Positions 17,570 through 27,248 of a stretch of 54,874 nucleotides of DNA are shown in pieces; within the stretch, counting starts at the first letter, position 1; each line of letters starts with the position of its first letter. The notes under the pieces are model-generated. The model worked only from the letters and a program-made list of their open reading frames with translations, was not told the DNA's origin and did not search any database. The position numbers were made by a program, and so were the translations under genes. Location: positions 1-54,874 of the forward strand of contig VHDF01000026.1 in the NCBI GenBank assembly GCA_016871495.1, read 5' to 3'. The stretch is from Verrucomicrobiota bacterium. Its GTDB lineage: Bacteria; Verrucomicrobiota; Verrucomicrobiia; Limisphaerales; VHDF01.

Positions 17570-20500
17570 CGGCAAAGGCAGCACCCGGTAGAATTTCATC
17601 CCCTTCCCCGAAAGGACCATGTCCTGGAAAACTTCCGGCTCGCTGCCGATGCTTCCGGATTTGACGTGAGCCCACGACACGAGATCCGTCGAGCTTTCCA
17701 CCGCGTAGCGTTGTCCGGGAGAACCACTGATTTGAAACCGAAACTCCGTGGTGGTCGAGCCTAGCGTCGCCCGCCCGAAGAGTTGCGCGGGCTGATTTGA
17801 GGTGACCAAGGAAAAAGAGAATTCACCGCCTTTGCCGCCGAAGCCATCCGCCGCGATGTGATAGGTCTCGCCCAGAACAGCCTGGAATGTGAGTTCCGAA
17901 CTCGTTCCCGGCACCACCTTGATCCCGCGATTGACCGTCCTCAATCCCAGCAAATGCTCCCCTTGATACGCGTCCGGCAAAACCGAGAACCCCTGCCCCG
18001 TCATCAAGATCTTCACCGGGCCCGTCACCGGAGCGGTCCAGCGGTACCAAAGCGATTTTGCGGACGAAGTTCCCGCATGCAGAGGTTCGCCCGGTTCGGA
18101 GGTTGCCGCGAAACTGTTGTCCATAAAGGCCACGTTGGTGCCCCCGATCAGACGACTCTGGGCAAAGGCGTCGTTGGAGGGAGGAGGTGGATAGACCAGG
18201 GATATCTCATAATTTCCGGACAGCCCGAGTGATCCGTCCAAGGCCAGGGCATACCGTCGTCCGGCCTCCGCGTTGAAGACCACGCTCGACACATCGCGTT
18301 CCTGATCGATCGAGACAAAGCGTCCGGGGGCCAGGGTCAACGAAGTGAGATTGGTTCCGAGGTAGGCCTCCACCAACCACGTCACGTTGGCTCCCGTGCA
18401 GGTGATCAACACCGAGCCCGACTTCGGCGCTTCCCAGTCAAACCACACCGATTTCCCTCCACTAAACCCAGCGTGCTTGGGTTCGCCCGGTTCGCCCGAC
18501 GCAAACTCGTTTGAACCGCTCAACGTCCAGGATTCCCCCTCGACCTTCCGCCGATTCGCAAAGGCGTCGTTCACAGGAGGTTCATGGTACTCCAGCGACA
18601 ACGAGAAAGACTCGCCCGTGCCCGGGAGTCCGTCCGCAGCCAGGATGTAGGTCTGGCCGGCGACGACGTCCCAGATCACGGTGCAAAGCCGTCGCGTGGC
18701 ATCGAATCGCACCGAGCGGGTGGGACGGAAAAGCGATCCCAGAATGGTCCCTGTGTAGACGTCGAGGATCTCCGTGTGACGATCCCCTTCCGACGTCAGT
18801 TTCACGGTTCCCGATTTCGGGCTCGTCCATTCGAACCAAATGGAGCCGGCTCCCTGATTGCCCGCGTGAATCGGCTCGCCCAATTCCCGGGTTGAACCGG
18901 CCGTGCTGGTTCGGGTCGAGAATCCCTCCCCGGTGAGGCGCGTTCTTTTGGAGAAATCGTCGTTGGCGGGCCGGACCACGATCGTCCTCTTCACCAGCCC
19001 GGAATCCGCCCCGACTCGGTCCACCGCGCGGGCGAACACTTCATGCGCTCCCGGATGCGCCAGCTCCAACTCGACCGACACAACACTTGAAGGGGGCCGG
19101 CTGACGACGTGAGCCAGGGTTTTGCCATCATAGATTTCCACGCGCTCGATGGAACCATCCGGATCCGACGCCTCGATCTCCACTTTCAGTTTTTGTCCGA
19201 AGGAGAGCACTAAACCATCCGCCGGCGATCGCCAGGCGAGGGACGGAACCGTGCTCAACACGGCTTCCCCGAAGTAGGCTGAAACGATGGGCGCGGTGGT
19301 GTTCACCGTTTTCACATTGTCCGCGCCAGACATCAGATCGGTGTCAGGAATGCCCAGGGGAACTCCTCGAAACAAGATGGCCGGGGTGGAGAGAAACGGA
19401 ACGACCTCCCCTGGCGGATAAGCCATGACGGTGCGATAGATCATACCCTCGGCCGAAAACCTTCTGCCAAACGAGTATTCGAACACGCCCGGAATCAGGA
19501 GGCCGTCGGAGCCGGAGGAGCTTTCCCGATCGTGCTGACACCCAAAATTGTGCGTGATTTCATGCACAAACACATAATCGCCCACGGCATTTTGCCGGCG
19601 CACCACGCTGAACCCCAATGTCCGCGATTCGGGCTTGGCCTCCTGCATTAAGCTTGCGAGGCCGCCAAATCCAATGTCGCCCCCTTCCGTGATCAGACAG
19701 ACCAGATCGGCCTGGTTGGTTTGCCTCCACCCATGAACTTCGTCCAGGAACCCGTCGTCGGGAAGGCGCAAGCGAGCCAGATTCGTTGAAAAACTCGAGG
19801 ACTCTTCGTAAGCGACTTCCCGCTGATCCACAAGGCGCAGCCGCGTCAGCGCGCGGCTGTTCTGATAAACCGCGTTGGCTTCGGCGACCGCCAATTGACC
19901 CAAAACGCGAATCGCTTCCTCTCCTCCCGCCCCCTGCTTGGCCGCCACGGTGTAGACGATCATCAGATCCACCACCGCGACTTGTTGGGTCAAGGGTTCG
20001 AGCACCGGGCTCAGGCTTTGCCTTGTGAAACCGTTTCGCAGGGCAGGGTTCTCCCCGGTGGGAAGCCTGTCGCAGGTGCCACAGCGCGGGACCGCGTCGG
20101 AGAGTTCGAACAGCCGGACCCGTCCTCCCGCTTCGCCTTCGAATCGAAACCGGCCGGCGCCTGGAACCGCCACCGAGCCGGCCACGATGTTCCCTGAGCC
20201 GCTCATCAACACCAAACTTCCTTCCACGTCCTGAACCTGGCCGGTCGCGCTCCATTGACCCTCGCGATGCTCGACCTGAGTGAGAATCGCCTCGAAATCC
20301 GCCCCCTTGAAAAAATTGAGTCGCGCACGTTTGCCTGAATTGAAGGGGAAGATCCCTGCGGCGTTGTCGACCTTGTCCTTCATTCGGGCTGATCGAATTC
20401 GCTTGAAGGGGCCTCCGATCGAAGCGGGGGTCAAGGATTTCTCCTGCTGGGTTTCATCCTCTGAAAACCATGGATTGGTGGACTCACTCGTCGTCGCCTG

Positions 20501-20602
20501 AGCCCAAGTGACGCTCCAACTCAGCAAGAAAACGCCTAGCCATTCAGCCCGCAGCAGCTGACGGAGCAGCCTCGGGAGGATGGAAGCTCTGTTTGAATTC
20601 AT
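17567..20602 (-). CDS. Secreted reprolysin-like zinc metallopeptidase with Ig-like and tandem repeat domains
   Basis: With the ATG at 20602 this is a 1011-residue protein whose signal peptide ends near WSVTWAQA (residue 35). A propeptide-like region is followed by the catalytic domain (about 210-425), with HEITHNFGCQHD at 347-358. This is the HExxHxxGxxHD zinc site of metzincins, and TVMAYP supplies the Met-turn. Next come an Ig-like domain (ASDPDGSIERVEIYDG) and three repeats of about 120 residues. Each repeat starts NDxF and has GEPxHAG and S[IVL]W[FY].W, and they resemble adhesion or substrate-binding modules. An open frame continues upstream to 20881 with a second hydrophobic segment, so the start could be earlier. 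Confidence 0.8.
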   Translation of the reverse strand: MNSNRASILPRLLRQLLRAEWLGVFLLSWSVTWAQATTSESTNPWFSEDETQQEKSLTPASIGGPFKRIRSARMKDKVDNAAGIFPFNSGKRARLNFFKGADFEAILTQVEHREGQWSATGQVQDVEGSLVLMSGSGNIVAGSVAVPGAGRFRFEGEAGGRVRLFELSDAVPRCGTCDRLPTGENPALRNGFTRQSLSPVLEPLTQQVAVVDLMIVYTVAAKQGAGGEEAIRVLGQLAVAEANAVYQNSRALTRLRLVDQREVAYEESSSFSTNLARLRLPDDGFLDEVHGWRQTNQADLVCLITEGGDIGFGGLASLMQEAKPESRTLGFSVVRRQNAVGDYVFVHEITHNFGCQHDRESSSGSDGLLIPGVFEYSFGRRFSAEGMIYRTVMAYPPGEVVPFLSTPAILFRGVPLGIPDTDLMSGADNVKTVNTTAPIVSAYFGEAVLSTVPSLAWRSPADGLVLSFGQKLKVEIEASDPDGSIERVEIYDGKTLAHVVSRPPSSVVSVELELAHPGAHEVFARAVDRVGADSGLVKRTIVVRPANDDFSKRTRLTGEGFSTRTSTAGSTRELGEPIHAGNQGAGSIWFEWTSPKSGTVKLTSEGDRHTEILDVYTGTILGSLFRPTRSVRFDATRRLCTVIWDVVAGQTYILAADGLPGTGESFSLSLEYHEPPVNDAFANRRKVEGESWTLSGSNEFASGEPGEPKHAGFSGGKSVWFDWEAPKSGSVLITCTGANVTWLVEAYLGTNLTSLTLAPGRFVSIDQERDVSSVVFNAEAGRRYALALDGSLGLSGNYEISLVYPPPPSNDAFAQSRLIGGTNVAFMDNSFAATSEPGEPLHAGTSSAKSLWYRWTAPVTGPVKILMTGQGFSVLPDAYQGEHLLGLRTVNRGIKVVPGTSSELTFQAVLGETYHIAADGFGGKGGEFSFSLVTSNQPAQLFGRATLGSTTTEFRFQISGSPGQRYAVESSTDLVSWAHVKSGSIGSEPEVFQDMVLSGKGMKFYRVLPLP

Positions 20603-20948
20603 CGTTGCTCGAGCGAAAGGCCCCGTTTTCTCATCCCGCCGAGGCCTCAACGCATCCCCATCATCGTTCATTCTGTTGTCCACCTCAGGTTCATCGTCTT
20701 TCGCTATCAACCACTTAAGCGGCTCCTCCGCCGTTGGATTCCCCAGTGTTGAGCAAGTCGCAAACCAGCTCAAGGCTGAGAATGGAACGATGACCATGAC
20801 TATCCCGGCAACGATGCTTCCGCCCGTTGCGGGAGCGCGCCGTTCCTGGCGCTTGAGCCCGGATATTTCATACACCTCCATCGGGAGACGCGGCGAGAGC
20901 CCGACAGCCTGCCCGAAGTGAAACAGGCGTCCTTTCCGCCGGGGAAGC
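20603..20948. other. Gap, or possible N-terminal extension of the metallopeptidase
   Basis: These 346 bases lie between the M48 gene end and the preferred metallopeptidase start. The metallopeptidase frame stays open without a stop up to an ATG at 20881 and would encode one hydrophobic helix (about GSIVAGIVMVIVPFSALSWF). I do not treat it as coding because a good signal peptide starts at 20602, but it cannot be excluded. Confidence 0.4.
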
Positions 20949-22877
20949 TCAACTCAAATGTCGATGGAGCTCTAAGAACGGCGGTACGGGACAGTCCAAA
21001 ACATCCGCCACCGCGCGGAGGAACTCGGCCTCCCGCACCCCAAGCACCGCGTCATGAGCGGCGGTGATCGCCAAGGCGAACAAGATTTTCTTTTTGAGTG
21101 CGGGGCCCACCTTGGCCGCTTCCGTCAACGCGGCATTCACCTCGGCCAGGCCCACTTCGCATGCCGGGTCGTGTTCCTCCGCGAAACCCATGGCACTCCA
21201 TCCTGCCCGACGCGCTTCTCTTTCGAGTCGCTCGTCGTTCTGGCCGATTTTGGCCGCGAGCCCGACGAGCAAACTCAACGAGCTCTTGATGGCCACCAGC
21301 GAAAACACCTCCACTCGCTCCCTCGGACGAGCCTCGAAGTGCGGCGCCAAGTGCCGCTCCAAACATTTTTCCAGAGCGAACTCGAAAAGATCCACCGCCT
21401 CGTCCGCCTCAATCAAACGCCTCGTGCTTTTTGCGAATCGTTCGTAACCCTCAGGCTGGAGTTGTCGCAAGGCACTCAGGCAAAGCTCGATGATCGGAAG
21501 GCGTCCGGCTTCTCCCAGCTCGCGGATGAGAGGCCGCCATTGAGTCACCCATTCCTCCGCCTTCCCCTCCAGTTCTTCCCGCAACAAACCGAGCTGGCGC
21601 CGGGCCACCTCTTCATCCTCCGAAATCAGAGCGGCCCACACCACGGCGGGCGCCTGTTGCGGATTCCGCACCGCCTCCAGCAACCCCGGATCGAGACCCG
21701 ACTTCCATTCCCTCGCCAACTCCAGGTGCATCGGTCGAGGCTGACCGATCGAAGCCATGGCTTCCGCCACCGCGACGCCGCTCGCCAGAGGGGCGATCTC
21801 CGCACGAGCAACCGATTTCCCCTGCAACCGTCCGGCGATCGCGTTCTCTGAACGGCTCAGCTCGTCCTCCGCGGGCGGCAATCCGGCAAAATCGCCGTCG
21901 AAATGGGGTTCCATGGCCCGGATGCGCTCCAGGAGAGGCGGGTGAGTGGACATCCAATTCAGAAATGAATCCGAACGCGCGTTTCCGAAAAACAAATGAC
22001 CGGCCTCGTCGGCGTGAGGCGATGTCAGTTTCGCGCGCAAAGGCAAGCCCCCGATTTTCTTCAAGGCCCCGGCGAGTCCTCCTGGGTTGCGGGTGAACTG
22101 AACCGCCGCTGCGTCTGCAAGAAATTCGCGCTGTCTCGAGACGGCGGCTTGAATGAGGCGCCCGAAGAAAACGCCGATCCATCCCGCCACCACCAGCACC
22201 AGCCCCACCAAAGGCAGGGGGTTGCGCTTGCGTCCGTCACCGCCTCCGCCTGACCGCAGCAGAATTCTTCCCAGCACCGTGAGGCAGACGAGCCCGAAAA
22301 TGACCCCGACCAACTTCAAATTGAGGCGCATGTCGCCGTTGAGGATGTGGCTGAATTCGTGTGCGATCACGCCTTGCAACTCGTCCCGCGTGAGCCGTCG
22401 CAGGCAACCCTCGGTGACGCCAATGACCGCGTCCCCGGTCCCGTGTCCAGCCGCAAACGCATTGATCCCCCGTTCTCCTTCCAACAGGTACACCGGTGGC
22501 ACCGCGGTGCCGGACGCCAGGGCCATTTCCTCCACTACATTCAAGAGGCGGCGCTCGGCCGGATCGTGAGTGTCGGAACGGACCAACCTGCCCCCGAGCA
22601 TTTCCGCCACCGCTCCGCCGCCACGGCGAAGTTCAGCCATCTTGGAAAGGCTTCCTCCGGCCACGATCGCCAGCGTCCCGGCCGCCACGGCGATGAAGAG
22701 CCGCGGGTCCCAAAGCGCGGAGGGATCGAATCCGGTTTCGACCCCCGTGTGATCGAGAAAGATCAGGGCCAGCGCGGCGTAGATCGCCAGGATCGTGAGC
22801 ACGACGGCCAGGCCAAAATACACGACCAGACGGCGGGTTCGTCCGCGCGCCGATTCCTGCCTTGCGAAGAAATCCAC
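20949..22877 (-). CDS. M48-family zinc metallopeptidase (HtpX-like), membrane protein
   Basis: This 642-residue integral membrane peptidase has two N-terminal helices (about 17-42 and 58-76) and the zinc site HEFSH (His173, Glu174, His177). Two further helices come next, then the third ligand in RQREFLADAAA (Glu251). This is the HtpX/Oma1-type layout with the active site at the cytoplasmic face. STHPPLLERIRAM is the usual end of the peptidase part. The remaining 300 residues are a helical extension not found in HtpX, with no motif I recognise. It lies two bases after lemA, a pairing common in bacteria, and suggests envelope protein quality control. Confidence 0.85.
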   Translation of the reverse strand: MDFFARQESARGRTRRLVVYFGLAVVLTILAIYAALALIFLDHTGVETGFDPSALWDPRLFIAVAAGTLAIVAGGSLSKMAELRRGGGAVAEMLGGRLVRSDTHDPAERRLLNVVEEMALASGTAVPPVYLLEGERGINAFAAGHGTGDAVIGVTEGCLRRLTRDELQGVIAHEFSHILNGDMRLNLKLVGVIFGLVCLTVLGRILLRSGGGGDGRKRNPLPLVGLVLVVAGWIGVFFGRLIQAAVSRQREFLADAAAVQFTRNPGGLAGALKKIGGLPLRAKLTSPHADEAGHLFFGNARSDSFLNWMSTHPPLLERIRAMEPHFDGDFAGLPPAEDELSRSENAIAGRLQGKSVARAEIAPLASGVAVAEAMASIGQPRPMHLELAREWKSGLDPGLLEAVRNPQQAPAVVWAALISEDEEVARRQLGLLREELEGKAEEWVTQWRPLIRELGEAGRLPIIELCLSALRQLQPEGYERFAKSTRRLIEADEAVDLFEFALEKCLERHLAPHFEARPRERVEVFSLVAIKSSLSLLVGLAAKIGQNDERLEREARRAGWSAMGFAEEHDPACEVGLAEVNAALTEAAKVGPALKKKILFALAITAAHDAVLGVREAEFLRAVADVLDCPVPPFLELHRHLS

Positions 22878-22879
22878 GG

Positions 22880-23482
22880 TCAGCTGAACGAGACCTTGGG
22901 AGCCTGCTTCTCCCGCTCGTCCGTGATCTGGAAGAGCTCGGCCGCCCCGAATTGAAACATGCCCGCGACGAGGCTTCCCGGGAATTGTTCCCGCCGGGTG
23001 TTATAAACCATCACGGCGTCGTTGTAGGCCTGGCGGGCGAAAGAGACTTTGTTTTCGGTCGAGGTCAGTTCTTCCATCAGTTGCGACATGGACTGATTGG
23101 CTTTCAAGTCGGGATAGGACTCGGCCAGGGCGAAGAGCCGGCCGAGGCTTCCTTGCAGCGCGCCCTCGGCGGCCGCCAATTGCTGCATCGCTTGCGGATC
23201 GCCCGGATTGGCCGCCGCGCGCGTCCCCGCACTTTGGGCGGAATTCCGAGCCGCGATCACCGCTTCCAGCGTTTCTCGCTCGTGCTTGAGATAGCCTTTC
23301 GCGGTTTCGACGAGGTTGGGAATCAAATCATACCGGCGCTTGAGTTGAACATCAATTTGCGCAAACGCGTTTTTGAAACGATTGCGCAAGCCGACGAGGC
23401 CGTTGTAGCTCCCGATCGCCCAAAGGCCGATGACCACCGCCAGCACGGCGGCCGACGCGAGGAGAATGAGGATGGGTGTCAT
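22880..23482 (-). CDS. lemA: LemA family protein
   Basis: This 200-residue protein has one N-terminal membrane helix (about 3-24), then YNGLVGLRNRFKNAFAQIDVQLKRRYDLIPNLV, written here in parts: NGLVGLRNRFKNAFAQIDVQ is the LemA signature. The rest is helical with YPDLKANQSM and the conserved end AAELFQI. LemA proteins are membrane-anchored helical bundles of unclear role. The M48 peptidase gene starts two bases downstream, so the two are co-translated and probably act together. Confidence 0.9.
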   Translation of the reverse strand: MTPILILLASAAVLAVVIGLWAIGSYNGLVGLRNRFKNAFAQIDVQLKRRYDLIPNLVETAKGYLKHERETLEAVIAARNSAQSAGTRAAANPGDPQAMQQLAAAEGALQGSLGRLFALAESYPDLKANQSMSQLMEELTSTENKVSFARQAYNDAVMVYNTRREQFPGSLVAGMFQFGAAELFQITDEREKQAPKVSFS

Positions 23483-23548
23483 AGTGCTTTCTTCGATTTA
23501 CCAGGGGTGCAGGCTAATCGAAAGCATTCGCTAGGGAAGATTACTTTT

Positions 23549-24460
23549 TCAAACGCTGTTTCCAGTGCCCGCGCCCGGCCCTGACGATCGAGGCTGCCAC
23601 TGTCCCAGCACCACCGCTCCCACGATCAGCGCCAGAGCCAGCCAGAATTGCGAGGTCATCGGTTCCCCTAGAAAATAATGGGAGAAGAGCATCGTGGTGA
23701 CCGGGATCAAATTTCCAAACAGAAAGGCCCGGCTTGTCGGCCAGGCGCGCAAGGCGTCATTCCACAATCCAAAGGCGACCAGGCCGCTGAGGATCACGCT
23801 GTAGGCCATCAGGCCCAGCGCCAGTGAGTCGTGGGTGCAGCCGCGCCAGCTCAGCTCGGCTCCAGCCAGCGGCAACAGCAGGGCACCCGCTCTCCAAAAC
23901 GATTGGCCCGTCAGTTCCAACCCTGAAATCGAGGCTGAAAAACGCCTGGATTCCCGGCTGTAGTGGGTCCAGAGGACGCTGGCCAGCAAGGCCAGCGCGT
24001 TCCCTTTCCAAGTCGAAGTGTTCATTTGCAGACTGGGCAGAAAAAGGACGGCCACGCCGAGCAAGGCCAGCAGGGCGGCGATGAACCGGTGCATGGATTC
24101 GCGGTTGGGGCGCTCTTCCCAGATCAAGGCCCACACGGGTGAGGTGCCCATGAACAACGCGACGGAGGAAGGCGTGGTGAGATGCAAAGCCCAAACGAAC
24201 ACCGTGATGTAACACGCCAGGGGCGCTCCGGCCCGTGTCCAGAGTTCCCGGCGTTGCACGGGGGTCAAGTCGGCGGGTTTCCCCAGCCACTGCGTCCACC
24301 GCATCACCAGCATCAGGAGCGCGCCGGCACAGAGGAACCGGATGGAGGCGGTAAACACGGGCGGCCAGAAGCGGAGTTGGTACTTCATGGCGGCGTTGTT
24401 GCCGCCCCAGAGCACCATGACCCACAGCAGTTCCACCGTGATCGCGGCGTGGCTTTTCAT
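23549..24460 (-). CDS. EamA/DMT-family transporter
   Basis: This 303-residue protein has about ten membrane helices in two EamA repeats. It begins ELLWVMVLWGGNNAAMKY, and the second repeat ends FSHYFLGEPMTSQFWLALALIVGAV, which is typical of drug/metabolite exporters. The ATG at 24460 places the first helix at residue 8. A longer frame to 24577 adds 39 polar residues and is less likely. The substrate is unknown. The gene is divergent from the Dabb protein. Confidence 0.8.
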   Translation of the reverse strand: MKSHAAITVELLWVMVLWGGNNAAMKYQLRFWPPVFTASIRFLCAGALLMLVMRWTQWLGKPADLTPVQRRELWTRAGAPLACYITVFVWALHLTTPSSVALFMGTSPVWALIWEERPNRESMHRFIAALLALLGVAVLFLPSLQMNTSTWKGNALALLASVLWTHYSRESRRFSASISGLELTGQSFWRAGALLLPLAGAELSWRGCTHDSLALGLMAYSVILSGLVAFGLWNDALRAWPTSRAFLFGNLIPVTTMLFSHYFLGEPMTSQFWLALALIVGAVVLGQWQPRSSGPGAGTGNSV

Positions 24461-24580
24461 TCTTCCCACGGGCCATGTTCGTCGGCGGAACAGGCAGGAG
24501 ACAATCGGAAACTGCATCCCCGGGATTCGGGAAACAAATTCCGATTGCTCCATCGCCGAAGGCTTTCTTACCCTCACGCC

Positions 24581-24880
24581 ATGTTCTCACACGTTGTCAT
24601 TTTCTGGACCGACCCCAACGATCCCCAAGCCGCTGAAGCCTTGATCGCGGGCGCGGAGAAATACCTCAGGCCCATCCCGGGGGTCCTTCAATTTCACATC
24701 GGACGCATGGTCAAGAGCCCACGTCCCGTGGTGGACCAATCTTACCAGGTCGCGTTGAATCTGATTTTTCCGGACAAGAAGTCGCAGGACGATTATCAGG
24801 TTCATCCGATGCACGTGGAATTCGTGGAGAAGGTTTTCAAGCCCCACTGCAAGAAGGTTGTCGTTTACGATTTTGAATGA
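24581..24880 (+). CDS. Dabb (stress-responsive alpha/beta-barrel) domain protein
   Basis: This 99-residue protein covers one complete Dabb domain. It has MFSHVVIFW at the start, IPGVLQFHIGR, a QVALNLIF strand, DYQVHPMHVEFVEKV and a final VVVYDFE. Dabb proteins form small dimeric ferredoxin-like barrels. Some are enzymes of polyketide or isoprenoid cyclisation, but most are uncharacterised. The ATG at 24581 is the natural domain start, although the frame is open further upstream. Confidence 0.85.
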   Translation: MFSHVVIFWTDPNDPQAAEALIAGAEKYLRPIPGVLQFHIGRMVKSPRPVVDQSYQVALNLIFPDKKSQDDYQVHPMHVEFVEKVFKPHCKKVVVYDFE

Positions 24881-24953
24881 GGACGGAAATTTCGATTGGC
24901 AGCGAAGGGTCGTTTGATACATTCGAGGAGCCCAATCTCCATCGGAACCCGTT

Positions 24954-25187
24954 ATGCCAGACCCTTCTTTCACTCCGAGCCTCGAACTGTTGAAAAACTC
25001 CATCCTCTACCGGGAGTCTCTGCTCGAAAAAGAGGAGATTCTGCGGCACAAATGGATCGAGTCCGAGAAAGCCGGCCGCGACATTGGATGGGAACGGGCC
25101 CGCACCGACTGGCTCATGAAACATGGGCCTGCGTGGAGGGAACACCGGCATCGGATTTTGAGGAAACAAGAAATCAAACCGGGATGA
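24954..25187 (+). CDS. Small conserved charged protein, unknown function
   Basis: This 77-residue basic helical protein has GGAAC upstream of its ATG. The core EKAGRDIGWERARTDW followed by HGPAWREHR resembles short bacterial proteins with an ESEKAG.DIG.ERA..DW pattern of unknown function. It has no signal peptide or membrane segment. It stands between the Dabb gene and the hybrid kinase, on the same strand. Confidence 0.6.
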   Translation: MPDPSFTPSLELLKNSILYRESLLEKEEILRHKWIESEKAGRDIGWERARTDWLMKHGPAWREHRHRILRKQEIKPG

Positions 25188-25285
25188 ATCCACGACACAC
25201 TTCCAGGCCGCCTGCTTCGCATCCCATGTGGCTTCGAGCTTCCAAAGGATCCGAAAGGTCCACCAGACGCCCTGGGTAGGGCGTC

Positions 25286-27248
25286 ATGGGCCCCTTGGGT
25301 ATGCACGATCATCCCGAGCCGTATCCTGATCCCCAACCACCGCCTATTGGCCTTTCTCCTGGGCCCCTCGCATCGTTGTCCGTCTGGAAGGAAGGAACCT
25401 CGCCCGCATCAGATTGGCCCTCCTTCTTCGATCTGCTTCAACTGGGCCAACCATCCACCGCTACCCTCGAAAGGCCCGAAGGCACACTGGGGATCTTCAG
25501 CCTCGTGGATCCGGCCGCTGCCCGGCTGGAATCGGCCGAATCCTGGTTCGAACAGGATCCGTCCATGGTGTTGATTGGACTCCTGCCCGAACCCGACCTC
25601 AAACGGGCATCCGAACTCCAGCGTGCCGGGGCTTTCGAGGTTGTCTTGAGCAGCCGCGTTCAAGACCTTCGTGACGGTCTCCGGCGAGGTGCATGGGAGG
25701 CCCGGATCCGTCGAAGATGGCGCGACCTGCGCGTGGAGTTGCTCGCCGAGCACGATGCCACCCTGGACGGCGCCCTTTTTGGACCCGTCGGTCATTGGAG
25801 GCATAGTCTGCTCGGAGGGCCGGTGGCTTGGTGCGCCAACATGGCCGCCCTGCACGGACGGCACGTTTCCTCGATCAGCCGCACGGAGGCCGAAGGTTGG
25901 ATTCACGCTGACTTTCAAAAGTTCGTCCGTGAAAAAAGGGACGAAGCCTCCCAGACCGGCCTGCCGCTCTCACTCATGTATTGCCTGGAATTGCCCGGAC
26001 GGCACGGAACGATGGGTTCGGGAGCGCATCCAGCGCTTTCACCCCGCATTCTCACCGGAGCCGTGGCTCCTCGGCGTGGCCCAGGACATCACCGAAGCCA
26101 GGCGATGGTCCTCCAAAAGGCACGCCGCCCACAAAGCCGAGATCATGGGGCGCGTGGTCAGCGGATTTGTCCACGAATTCGATAATTTGCTGGGCGTGGT
26201 GCGCGGGCACGCGGAGTTGATCTCGAATCATCCCGGTGTCGGCGATGAAATCCGGAAACATTCCATCCAAATCGTCGGCCACGCCGGGCGCGCCTCGGGG
26301 CTGACCCGGCAACTCACCGCGTTTGGACGCCGACAGGAATGCGACGCGCGTCCGTTCGAACTGAATCAAGCCATCAAGGAATCCCTTCCTTCGGTCCGTC
26401 GCGTGCTGCCTGATCAATGCCTCATCGAGCTCGAGCTGGGCCTCGGCCAGCCGCAACTTTTTGGGGATCCCCTCGTCCTGGAGCAAGTGCTGCTCTCGCT
26501 GGCGTTGCATGCCCGGCATGAGCTGGAACAAGGTGGAACCCTGATCGTTCAAACCCGGTTCGTTTCGGACGCGGACTCGGGCCAGGCGGACTGGATCGAG
26601 CTTTTCCTCGGCACGATTTCAAGCTCTCACCCCAAGCGCGCGGTGCTGTCCGAGTTCTGGAGCACCCATGAAGATGGAGCCCGGACGCTCTCGCAAGGAG
26701 ATCCGGGTTTGGAACTGGCCGACCAGTTGGTCTCCCTCGTTCAAGGCGTTGTCCTCGTGAACGAGACACCCGGCCGGCACGTTGTTTTTCGGCTTCGTTT
26801 GCCGCTGACGTCCCGTTCTGACGCCCCACCGAGCGGATGGGTGTTGCAAGAAGACCCGCCTGCCACCGCAGGTTCACAAACGATCCTTTTAGTGGAGGAC
26901 GAGGAAATGGTGCTTTCCGTCCAAGCTCATGGATTGCGCCGTCACGGATACCATGTCCTTACCGCCCGCACCGCGGGGGAGGCCCTTCGCATTTGGGAAG
27001 CCCAGGGTGACTCGATCGATTTACTCTTGTCGGACATCATTCTCAAGGGCGGCATGCACGGCACGGCACTCGCGGAATTGTTGAAGAGGTCAAGGCCGGA
27101 GCTCCCCGTACTCTTCATCAAGGGTTATCCGGGTGAAACATTGTCCCGGGAGTTTGGCATTCAGGATGACGGCAAAGTTTTGCGGAAGCCGACCGATCTG
27201 ACCGAAGTCGTGGCCTACGTGCGCCGCAGGCTGGGCGCCCCTGGCTGA
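25286..27248 (+). pseudogene. Hybrid histidine kinase / response regulator, split by a frameshift
   Basis: Two overlapping frames together make one protein. Frame one (from the ATG at 25286) holds a degenerate receiver-like region (VLIGLLPEPDLKRASELQRA) and the start of a PAS-like domain. At about 25992-25996 the sequence TTGCCCGGAC has one C too many. Removing it joins LELP directly to DGTERWVRERI, the classic PAS end, which continues in the other frame to GVAQDITEARR. Next come the phosphoacceptor helix GFVHEFDNLLG (His codon at 26172), a poorly conserved ATPase region without a clear N box or DxGxG, and a C-terminal receiver (TILLVEDEE, DLLLSDI, FIKGY, LRKP). It overlaps the DUF502 gene tail to tail by 34 bases. 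Confidence 0.75.

Noticed and set aside
20603-20881. Extended N-terminus of the secreted metallopeptidase
   Set aside because: The downstream ATG at 20602 begins a proper signal peptide. The extension stays only as an unresolved option.
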